NCBI GenBank assembly: GCA_001048675.1 | Contig: CCKK01000020.1 | Location: 1-64,000 of the forward strand | Direction: 5' to 3' | Source of the DNA: Vibrio diabolicus | Lineage (GTDB): Bacteria; Pseudomonadota; Gammaproteobacteria; Enterobacterales; Vibrionaceae | DNA length: 64,000 bases | In this document: positions 1 to 6,851 of the stretch, piece after piece | How positions within the stretch are numbered: the stretch's first letter is position 1 | Layout of the letters: each line of letters begins with the position of its first letter | Program-made: the position numbers and the translations under genes | Notes under the pieces: generated by a model | Told to the model about the DNA's origin: nothing | The model's input: the letters and a program-made list of their open reading frames with translations, nothing else | The model's database searches: none

Positions 1-352
1 GGTTCGACCAATATTGACGCGCCGCTTCAAGAAGATGGTAAGTGCCCATGACGTTGGTCTCAATAAAAGCAGCAGGACCATCAATAGAGCGATCGACATG
101 CGACTCAGCCGCTAAATGCATCACCATATCGGGTTGATGCTCTGAAAACACGCGGTCTAGTTCAGTTCGGTCACAGATATCCACTTGCTCGAAGTAATAA
201 CGGTCACTGTCCGCGACATCCACCAACGACTCCAAGTTTCCTGCGTAGGTGAGCTTGTCTAAATTCACGACGCTATCTTGGGAGTCACGAATGATGTGTC
301 TGATGACAGCAGAACCTATAAAACCTGCGCCTCCAGTTACTAGTATTTTCAT
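1..352 (-). CDS. rmlB: dTDP-glucose 4,6-dehydratase, 5' part only
   Basis: The product removes water from dTDP-glucose to make dTDP-4-keto-6-deoxyglucose, the entry step to dTDP-rhamnose and related sugars, in the cytoplasm. The visible N-terminal 117 residues open with [14 protein letters not shown], the GxxGxxG NAD-binding loop of short-chain dehydrogenases, followed by [13 protein letters not shown] and [15 protein letters not shown], which are typical of RmlB. The 3' end lies outside the window. It starts 42 bases after wzz in the same direction, so it is probably co-transcribed and marks the start of the O- or K-antigen sugar gene cluster. A related NDP-sugar dehydratase is possible, but the motifs fit RmlB best. 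Confidence 0.9.
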   Translation of the reverse strand, partial: MKILVTGGAGFIGSAVIRHIIRDSQDSVVNLDKLTYAGNLESLVDVADSDRYYFEQVDICDRTELDRVFSEHQPDMVMHLAAESHVDRSIDGPAAFIETNVMGTYHLLEAARQYWSN

Positions 353-394
353 AATTACTATATTATTCCTTTGAGTACTTTAGGGTTAGGCATA

Positions 395-1330
395 TCAATT
401 TGTAAGTTGTTTTTGCTTTCTATAAACATGTAGAACTAAAACAATAATACAACTAAGGAATCCACCCAAAAATGTTCCCAAAATGCATATAATCGCCCGA
501 CTTGGCTGTGTTTTTTCTTCTGGTACGACAGCAGGATCAATCACTTTGAAGACAAATTCTTCTTGGACTTCTGCCAACATTAAACTTTTTGTTTGCTCCT
601 CAATTAGCTTATAGAAAGTACTTTGCATATCTGCAATCGCAGTTTTTGAAAGCTGTTGATTCAAATATTCAAGATTCTGTGAAGTTTCAGAAATAGTCCG
701 CTCTCGCATTACTTTATTTATATCTTGAACTATCCAATTGACCCACTCCTTTGCAATATATGGCGAATAGTGCATTATGGATACAGAATACAGTCCACTT
801 TCTTTATCTTGTTTGACTTTTAGAACATTTTTAATAAAGGTTTCATATGCTTCCTGTGATGAAGGTTTAGAGCCTCGCAATCCACTTGGCTCTCTTAGCC
901 AAGTCGCAGAGCTTTCGTTGTAAATCTCATCATCAATTAAAAGCATATTGGTTCCTAGATCCCAACCTTTTGCAGCCATAAGAGGTACTAAAAGATCATG
1001 CTTTTTAATAAACCCATCAACAAAACTACGAGACTTCATTACCTGAACGGCTAATTCTGTTTGACTTGAATCATTACCCCCCAAATTTACTCCAGCTAAA
1101 GCAGCTAAACCACCAAATTGAGCTGCCATTTTGGATAATTGGTTCCCGCCAGAGCTTTCTGCAGGAGCAAGTAACGTATCTGCTTTATATATGTTAGGAA
1201 CATTCAATGCGTAGATAACAGAAGCTATAGCAAATGCAAACGTTGTCAGACAGATAAATAATTTCTTGCTCCAAAGAACGTCAAAGATTTCTTTGAGGTT
1301 AATATCATCGTCAAATATATTTTTTGACAA
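395..1330 (-). CDS. wzz: Wzz-type polysaccharide chain-length determinant
   Basis: An inner-membrane polysaccharide co-polymerase of 311 residues that sets glycan chain length. One membrane helix lies near residues 22-42 (LFICLTTFAFAIASVIYAL), a long periplasmic part follows, and a second helix sits near the C-terminus after a proline-bearing stretch (VPEEKTQPSRAIICILG). There is no cytoplasmic tyrosine kinase domain, unlike Etk or Wzc. I place the start at a TTG (1330), because a GGAG lies 8 bases upstream and the product then begins MSKNIFDDDINLKEIF. The open frame extends to another TTG at 1360 with a poorer site. It lies between the SLBB exporter and rmlB on the leftward arm. Confidence 0.85.
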   Translation of the reverse strand: MSKNIFDDDINLKEIFDVLWSKKLFICLTTFAFAIASVIYALNVPNIYKADTLLAPAESSGGNQLSKMAAQFGGLAALAGVNLGGNDSSQTELAVQVMKSRSFVDGFIKKHDLLVPLMAAKGWDLGTNMLLIDDEIYNESSATWLREPSGLRGSKPSSQEAYETFIKNVLKVKQDKESGLYSVSIMHYSPYIAKEWVNWIVQDINKVMRERTISETSQNLEYLNQQLSKTAIADMQSTFYKLIEEQTKSLMLAEVQEEFVFKVIDPAVVPEEKTQPSRAIICILGTFLGGFLSCIIVLVLHVYRKQKQLTN

Positions 1331-1438
1331 AATACATACTCCATAAAAAGTGAAATGCAATACCTAGCGTTCAAATTCACTCAAATAAAAACACAAAGGT
1401 TACTATCATAATTGAAGGTAACCTTTACTATTCGCCTA

Positions 1439-4141
1439 CTATTTAAGAGCGTTTATAGCTACACCTGTTTGGTAGAGGATCTGTGTTGCCGCTGTCCATG
1501 TGCTCAGAGCGTCACGGTAATCGGTATCAATTGGAACAACGATAGTATCGCCAGCTTTTAATTCTTCTTTATTATTTCCGAACCAATAACCTGATGAAGG
1601 CTTGTAAACCGAACCATCCGCACGCACTACAAAAATGCGGTCTTCGTCCGCTTGCTTTTTAGCACCACCCGCTTTATTCAGATAATCATCGACGTCAAGT
1701 TTGTTATCTAACAAGTAGGTAATTGGAACCTGAACTTCACCCATGATTGATACTGTGTTTCGGAAAGTCGGAACAAAGAGGAAGTCACCGTCCTCGAGCA
1801 TAAAGTCTGCTGAACGCTCGCCTTTTAAAATACGGTTTAACTGTACCACCATACGGCCAAGTGCTTTGCTGCGACTTGCTTCTTCAACAAACTTCAGTGT
1901 TTTATCTGGGTCTGAGATCACTGAGCCCATATTACTGTCTGCACGGAATGTTTTCTTCGCAGTCTCTGCTCGCATATCTGCTGCGTATTGGTTTAAAAGC
2001 TTTTGTTCTTGAAGACGTAACGCTTCACGAGTAAAAATAGCACCTTGTGGGTGTGCAAATTCAGTTAAACCACCAGCACGTTCAAGTAATTCACTCAAGG
2101 TTTCACCCTGACGAACCGTATAAGTTCCAGGAAAACGAACTTCACCCTGTAAAGTTACTGTGCTTTGTAGCTTCACATTTGGCTTTTCTAAGATGTTCAA
2201 ACGATCTCGGCCCACGATAATTGCATCGTCTGAAACACTGCCTTGTATTGCTTTACGTAAATCAATGCGTTCAACATCAATATACGCACGCTCATCCGCA
2301 CTATTAATCGCTGTTCGTGCTAGTTCTGCATTAATTGTGAATGCGTTGTAAGTCAAACCACCAGCTGCTTCAATTAGCGTTGATACCGTCATTCTTGGAG
2401 TAATCGGGTAGCGACCAGGGTGCTTCACTTCGCCAAATACTTCAGCAATTTGAGGGGCTAGCCCTAAACGAGACTGTTGCTGGAGTTGTAATAACACTGG
2501 TGCAAGCAAAGTGCGACGAGTGTTTTGCTTCAGCTTTTCAAAGTCTTCCTCTGTAATCTCTTTGCCACGGAAAATGATTTTAGCTGGTTTCGCCTGCTCT
2601 GTGGCGTTCTGGTTGTTCAGCGTACCGTTTGCTGAATGCGAAACGGCAACAGAAGTGCTCATCACTTCCTGTTCTTTCTGTTGTTCCAACTCAGCTTGTT
2701 CTTGCGCTTGCTCTAATGTTTTTGCTTTTGAAACAGCCTCTTGTGTTGCCAATGTATCCAAGTCTTCGTTATTAAAGCGGTTGAAAACCAATATACGATC
2801 TCGTGATTGTAACTGGAGGTTGTCTTGGCTACCTGGTGATAGAATCGCGTTGGCTAAGCTTAGTTGGAACACTTCAATATCACGCTGCGGATTAATCTCT
2901 CTTACTACAACGGCATAGTTAACATCAGCTGTAGAGTTAAAAGCTGAATCAACAGATTTGAAAAGATCGGCAACACGAAGGCCATTGCGCCATTCCAAAT
3001 AGCCAGGATGACGAACATCCCCCTCTATCTGTACGTAACGAGTAAGCTCTTCGCTTTTTTTCAAGATCTTAATGGCGTCGCCATTTTTAACCTTACTCTG
3101 TCGCTCTTGCGTTTTATTGAAATCAAGCGTCAAAGCCTCACGAGCGCCATGTGAAGCGTAGCGTTTTATCTCCAACTGCTCGACATGGGCATTCGCGGTA
3201 AAACCACCTGCCATCTGAATAAGTTGCTGGTAAGTTTCACCGGCCTTAACTTCATAAATTGCCGGACGGTTGATTTCGCCTTCTATAGACACTGTATCGT
3301 TAACAGAACCGATTAAAACAACATCATCCGGAAGTAAGCGCACATCATTACTTGCATCACCTTTTAGTAACAGGTCATACATATCCAACTTACGAATGAT
3401 TTTACCATCACGCTTTAACTGGATATCTCTCAGCGCTCCACTTTCACCAAAACCACCACTGTAATAGATGGCTTGTGATATCGTCGTTAATGCGCTAACC
3501 GTGTAGGCTCCCGGCTTATATGCATCCCCCATGACAAACACTTGCATAGTACGTAGTTCACCTAATGAGATATCACTACGAACACCTATCATTTGTTCTT
3601 TTACACGTTGTGTTAGAGAGTCTCTAACATCGGAAAAGTGCATACCTGCAACATTTACCGGCCCAAGAGAAGGAAAGTTGATTGTGCCCGCACGATTTAC
3701 GCGTAAGCGATACGTTTCATTCTCCTTCCCAAACAACTGTACAATGATTTCATCGCCGGCTCCCACGGTATAATTGGCTGGTACAGGTACATCACTGATC
3801 GGAGCAAAAGTACTTGGAGAACCAGCAAAAAGATCTAAACCAAAACGTTTTAACTCTTCCTGTTTGCCTTTTTTTAGCCATTGCTCTTCTACGTCTGAAG
3901 AGACAGCGCCACTGGATTCAGCCCTAGGTTTGATCACTTGCGGGTTTTCGTAAGGAGACTTGTTTGAAGATGAATTAGAAGGAATGGAGAAACCATATTT
4001 ACTCGCCAAGGCCTGTTGTTGATCGGCGGGCAGATTTTGAAACATTTTTATTTGTTCTGGAGTGGGTGTTTGTGCCATCGAATAAGACGCAAACGTACTT
4101 GCCAATATAAAAGCGGCAATAGAGAAATATCCTTTAAACAT
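1439..4141 (-). CDS. wbfF: Large multi-SLBB polysaccharide export protein (Wza/WbfF-like)
   Basis: An outer-membrane polysaccharide exporter of 900 residues, against about 380 for E. coli Wza. An N-terminal signal peptide ends near SYSMA-QTPTPEQ without a lipobox cysteine, so it is probably not a lipoprotein. The Poly_export domain is near residues 120-200 (VPANYTVGAGDEIIVQLFG). Repeated SLBB units follow, recognisable by V.I.GEV..PG.Y, at roughly 205-280, 285-360, 370-450, 565-640, 660-740 and 795-870. A glutamine/glutamate-rich, probably coiled stretch lies near 465-500. The homologue in the V. cholerae O139 wbf locus is called wbfF (otnA). It lies downstream of the JUMPstart element and upstream of wzz. 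Confidence 0.88.
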   Translation of the reverse strand: MFKGYFSIAAFILASTFASYSMAQTPTPEQIKMFQNLPADQQQALASKYGFSIPSNSSSNKSPYENPQVIKPRAESSGAVSSDVEEQWLKKGKQEELKRFGLDLFAGSPSTFAPISDVPVPANYTVGAGDEIIVQLFGKENETYRLRVNRAGTINFPSLGPVNVAGMHFSDVRDSLTQRVKEQMIGVRSDISLGELRTMQVFVMGDAYKPGAYTVSALTTISQAIYYSGGFGESGALRDIQLKRDGKIIRKLDMYDLLLKGDASNDVRLLPDDVVLIGSVNDTVSIEGEINRPAIYEVKAGETYQQLIQMAGGFTANAHVEQLEIKRYASHGAREALTLDFNKTQERQSKVKNGDAIKILKKSEELTRYVQIEGDVRHPGYLEWRNGLRVADLFKSVDSAFNSTADVNYAVVVREINPQRDIEVFQLSLANAILSPGSQDNLQLQSRDRILVFNRFNNEDLDTLATQEAVSKAKTLEQAQEQAELEQQKEQEVMSTSVAVSHSANGTLNNQNATEQAKPAKIIFRGKEITEEDFEKLKQNTRRTLLAPVLLQLQQQSRLGLAPQIAEVFGEVKHPGRYPITPRMTVSTLIEAAGGLTYNAFTINAELARTAINSADERAYIDVERIDLRKAIQGSVSDDAIIVGRDRLNILEKPNVKLQSTVTLQGEVRFPGTYTVRQGETLSELLERAGGLTEFAHPQGAIFTREALRLQEQKLLNQYAADMRAETAKKTFRADSNMGSVISDPDKTLKFVEEASRSKALGRMVVQLNRILKGERSADFMLEDGDFLFVPTFRNTVSIMGEVQVPITYLLDNKLDVDDYLNKAGGAKKQADEDRIFVVRADGSVYKPSSGYWFGNNKEELKAGDTIVVPIDTDYRDALSTWTAATQILYQTGVAINALK

Positions 4142-4205
4142 GGTATGTCACTATAATAATTGAATAAAAGACCCTAGCCCCAAGTTTGAGCTCTAGGTAT
4201 TTAAA

Positions 4206-4724
4206 TTAGAATCGGTGCTGAAAACCCAGTGTAATCGAGTTAAGGCGAACTTGGTCTTCAGAGACGTTATCAACGAACTCAAATATCACCGCGCTTTGGT
4301 TATTTAAAGCGTAGTGCATACCTAACCCAAAACTAAATCCTTGTTCTTTGTGAGAACCTACATTTTGTAGATCAAGCTGAACGCTTGAATATCCAGCTAA
4401 ACCATAAAGTGCAACTCGCTCTGAAACTGGCATATTCAACTTAACAAAGCCACTCAAAACGCTATCAACAGCAAGACCACTGTCACGTTGAACTGATGTC
4501 CCATAACGCCCTTCTAAGCCAATATAGTCATTAAAGAAATAACCAGCTTGAGCACTAAGAAGGAAAGGGCTTCCCTCTTTCACGGACTCAGAAGACGAGC
4601 TTTTCAATTCTGCATTTGAGTAGCTCACTAACGCGCCTGCGTAAAAATCGGCTGACGCTGAAAAAGAACTCAGGCTCAAGCCCAGTGCACTAAGTATTCC
4701 CAAACAATGCTGCTTTTTTATCAC
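4206..4724 (-). CDS. Outer-membrane beta-barrel protein of the polysaccharide locus
   Basis: A 172-residue protein with a signal peptide (GILSALGLSLSSFSASA-DFYAG) and alternating beta-strand pattern through the whole mature part (AGYFFNDYIGLEGRYG, VALYGLAGYSSVQLDL, FSFGLGMHYALN). It ends in LGFQHRF, a C-terminal phenylalanine signature for Bam-dependent assembly. It resembles the small 8-stranded OmpA-like/porin family barrels found in Vibrio export loci (wbfE position). The start is a GTG at 4724 with AGGA about 9 bases upstream. It is the first gene after the JUMPstart element, so it should be RfaH-dependent. Its precise role in export is unknown. Confidence 0.75.
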   Translation of the reverse strand: MIKKQHCLGILSALGLSLSSFSASADFYAGALVSYSNAELKSSSSESVKEGSPFLLSAQAGYFFNDYIGLEGRYGTSVQRDSGLAVDSVLSGFVKLNMPVSERVALYGLAGYSSVQLDLQNVGSHKEQGFSFGLGMHYALNNQSAVIFEFVDNVSEDQVRLNSITLGFQHRF

Positions 4725-4810
4725 GTAAAAGTTCCTAGTACTGGTAATAATATGGACTGCTAAGACAAAGTTAAGCGTGCTATGCAGGCCAATAAATACT
4801 GAAGAGCTGG

Positions 4811-4850
4811 CACGCTACCGCCCTGAGGCGTTGAGCGTAAGCCACTGTAT
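4811..4850 (-). promoter_or_regulatory. JUMPstart with ops element (RfaH recruitment site)
   Basis: On the minus strand the sequence reads GGCGGTAGCGTG at 4822-4811, an exact match to the core ops element. It is preceded by CTCAACGCCTCAG, resembling the upstream half of the JUMPstart consensus. The element sits about 90 bases before the GTG of the barrel gene, in the leader of the leftward operon. The known role is to pause RNA polymerase and recruit the antiterminator RfaH, which lets long polysaccharide operons be transcribed and translated fully. The 403-base interval 4725-5127 also has to hold both divergent promoters. A TATAAT at 5061-5066 is a candidate -10 for gfcA, without a good -35 at standard spacing. 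Confidence 0.88.
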
Positions 4851-5127
4851 CGCTTTCTATATGGTGTAAGTAAAAACGACCTATTGACATCAAACCTCTA
4901 GTGCTGAAGGAAATAGGCCGACAAATTATGCACTCTTGATAGTTTATCAGCAAGCAAGGGAGCAAGATAACCGCACAATGTCACGCTGGTGTTAGAAATG
5001 AGATCGAAAGCCATGGCAAAATAAGAAACTATTTACATGCTAAGGCTTTTTTATCTAGAATATAATTTGGAGCATTTTTTATGCTACCAAACATCGATGT
5101 TTTATACCGGATACACAAGGATTAATA

Positions 5128-5346
5128 ATGAAGAATACAGCTCTAGCTATTCTTATGGCTCTAAGCGCAACAACTGCATTTGCAGCAGAAGAAGCAGGCT
5201 CAACAGGCGCAGCTTCTGCGTCAGCAACTGGCACTACAGCTGTAGGTGTAGGCGCAGCAGCAGCGGTAACTGTAGTAGCAGTTGCAGCGTCAGATAGCGA
5301 CTCAACATCTACTTCAACATCTACTTCTACTTCTACTTCTAACTAA
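5128..5346 (+). CDS. gfcA: GfcA/YjbE-like small secreted Ser/Thr-rich protein
   Basis: A 72-residue protein with a clear signal peptide cut after ALSATTAFA. The mature part is Ala/Gly/Thr/Val-rich (TTAVGVGAAAAVTVVAVAAS) and ends in an alternating Ser-Thr tail. This matches the small threonine-rich first gene of gfc/yjb operons (GfcA, YjbE), whose function is not settled. The start ATG follows AAGG by 7 bases. It is followed by a strong hairpin before gfcB, so it may be made in excess over the rest of the operon. The Ser-Thr tail is encoded by a hexanucleotide repeat, so its length may vary between strains. Confidence 0.8.
   Translation: MKNTALAILMALSATTAFAAEEAGSTGAASASATGTTAVGVGAAAAVTVVAVAASDSDSTSTSTSTSTSTSN
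5302..5340 (+). repeat. Imperfect hexanucleotide repeat in gfcA
   Basis: The 3' end of gfcA is built of repeats of a 6-base unit (ACTTCT/ACATCT/ACTTCA), about six units, encoding alternating Ser and Thr. Because the unit is a multiple of three, gain or loss of units changes the tail length without breaking the frame. The last three units are identical, which favours slippage. Confidence 0.75.
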
Positions 5347-5370
5347 TTTCGTTTTGTAGAACAGAAGCCA

Positions 5371-5403
5371 ATCGCCCTGATTAAGTCAGGGCGATTTTAT
5401 TTG
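5371..5403 (+). terminator. Intra-operon hairpin after gfcA
   Basis: A perfect 10-base stem (ATCGCCCTGA at 5371-5380, TCAGGGCGAT at 5386-5395) with loop TTAAG is followed by TTTTATTTG. It lies 25 bases after the gfcA stop and 13 before the gfcB start. Because gfcB has no other evident promoter, I infer partial termination that lowers gfcBCD relative to gfcA. Confidence 0.8.
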
Positions 5404-5415
5404 TAAGAGGGAACA

Positions 5416-6096
5416 ATGAATATCTTCCGAATACCTAAATGGATACGCCAACTTCTCATTCTTCCACTACTCCTTGTACTCTTTGGCTGCACACAGAAAT
5501 TCAATGATGTTTCAGCAACCGTCCAAGAAGCCTACGGTAACTACATCGATGTCGAGATGACACCAGAAGAAATAAATGCCGTTCCTTATGCCAGTGCCTA
5601 TTTGAGACTTGGGAATCAAAAACAGGTCTTTGTTGTTTTAGCTTTTGCAGAGCAAAATTCTCTCAATGGTAAAACACAACTAAAATGGGTAAGTGCTGAC
5701 AAAGCTATGATCATTACGGAGAATGGGCATATCGTCAAAACGATAGGTCTACAGAATGGGGACTTAGCGGGTGTTTATGGTGATGTGCCAGATTTTTCTT
5801 CTGATTCAGCCTCTGTCAACTACGCACTCTCATACGACTGGGCAACACAATATCGTTATGGCTTTCCAGCAAGTGTGACTCGTTCTTACTCTGGTCAAGA
5901 AACGTTGACGACACCAATGTCTAGCGCGACGACCAATGTATATAAAGAAACTGTTGAGTTTAGTAGTCTTTCCCACAGTGTCGAGAATATTTATTGGGCT
6001 GATGAACTAGGTCAGGTTGTCAAAACCTTACAACATTTAGGGCCAAATATGATTCCGGTTGAGTTAACCATTTTAAAGGGGTATAGCAAATCATGA
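5416..6096 (+). CDS. gfcB: GfcB/YjbF family lipoprotein of polysaccharide secretion
   Basis: A 226-residue lipoprotein. The basic N-terminus and hydrophobic run end in the lipobox LLVLFGC, so the mature protein starts at Cys25 and is probably anchored in the outer membrane. The length and organisation match GfcB/YjbF, a predicted outer-membrane lipoprotein needed for group 4 capsule assembly in E. coli. The start ATG follows AAGAGGG. It overlaps gfcC by 4 bases (ATGA), which indicates translational coupling. The biochemical role of the family is not established. Confidence 0.82.
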   Translation: MNIFRIPKWIRQLLILPLLLVLFGCTQKFNDVSATVQEAYGNYIDVEMTPEEINAVPYASAYLRLGNQKQVFVVLAFAEQNSLNGKTQLKWVSADKAMIITENGHIVKTIGLQNGDLAGVYGDVPDFSSDSASVNYALSYDWATQYRYGFPASVTRSYSGQETLTTPMSSATTNVYKETVEFSSLSHSVENIYWADELGQVVKTLQHLGPNMIPVELTILKGYSKS

Positions 6097-6851
6097 GCAA
6101 GCGACTACTCACATTATTCGGTTTGGTCATGCCGCTTTTGAGCATACATAGCTTCGCTCAAACAGAAACCTCTACTACACAGTCATTAAATGTTGAGTTG
6201 CTAGAGGTAGGAAAACAGCTGCAATTTCAAGGGCCGACTCGTTTAGAAAGTGTGTTAGCACTTGCTAAGGAGCAAAGCGTCTCGCAGCAATATCCTCTTG
6301 GTACGACTTTGTTTGATAAATCGGAACGCGCCGAGAAAACCTCTACCGCTTTAAAGAACTCGGTGCTCAATCAAATGATTCAACACAATTTGGTTGCACA
6401 TCCATTCTACAAATTCATTCAGAAGCAAAGCTTTGCACCACGAGTACTGTCTGCAATCGATGTTGATAAAGTTCGACTAAATAAATTCAACAATCCGCTT
6501 TTGCACGGCAATTACGTTCTAGTAAGCCCTCTACGCGAAGAAAAAGTATTTTACTTAGGAAACCTAAATAGCGTTTATTCCGTTAAGGAGCAGGCAGGCA
6601 TCCCTTTGCAGAGACAAATAGAGAATTTGAAAAGTAACATTGGTACGTTATCAACGCCGCCAGTGTTGATCTACCCAGATGGTCATGTAGTTAAGCCGCA
6701 TCACGGAGCTTGGTTAACAACACAATATTACTTACCACCTCTGACATTGGTATATGTCCCATTTGATGATCTTGAATACTCCGAAATGGACCAAGATATT
6801 GTCCGCCTACTCACTCAACTGATACCAAATTCCACAAAGAGACCACAATGA
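6093..6851 (+). CDS. gfcC: GfcC/YjbG family capsule biosynthesis protein
   Basis: A 252-residue periplasmic protein with a signal peptide ending near SIHSFA-QTETS. The C-terminal part (PVLIYPDGHVVKPHHGAWL, then LPPLTLVYVPFDD) is the ubiquitin-like region described for GfcC, related to the SLBB/beta-grasp folds of exporter proteins. It overlaps gfcB and gfcD by 4 bases at each end, so the three are one translational unit. It probably helps the exporter complex in the periplasm, but the exact partner cannot be seen from the sequence. Confidence 0.82.
   Translation: MSKRLLTLFGLVMPLLSIHSFAQTETSTTQSLNVELLEVGKQLQFQGPTRLESVLALAKEQSVSQQYPLGTTLFDKSERAEKTSTALKNSVLNQMIQHNLVAHPFYKFIQKQSFAPRVLSAIDVDKVRLNKFNNPLLHGNYVLVSPLREEKVFYLGNLNSVYSVKEQAGIPLQRQIENLKSNIGTLSTPPVLIYPDGHVVKPHHGAWLTTQYYLPPLTLVYVPFDDLEYSEMDQDIVRLLTQLIPNSTKRPQ

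Noticed and set aside
2511..2918. Open frame of 135 codons opposite the SLBB exporter gene
   Set aside because: It is serine/cysteine-rich low-complexity sequence antisense to a confidently assigned gene, with no ribosome-binding site.
5037..5297. Open frame overlapping gfcA in another frame
   Set aside because: It reads the gfcA leader and repeats out of frame. The gfcA frame has a signal peptide and a proper ribosome-binding site.
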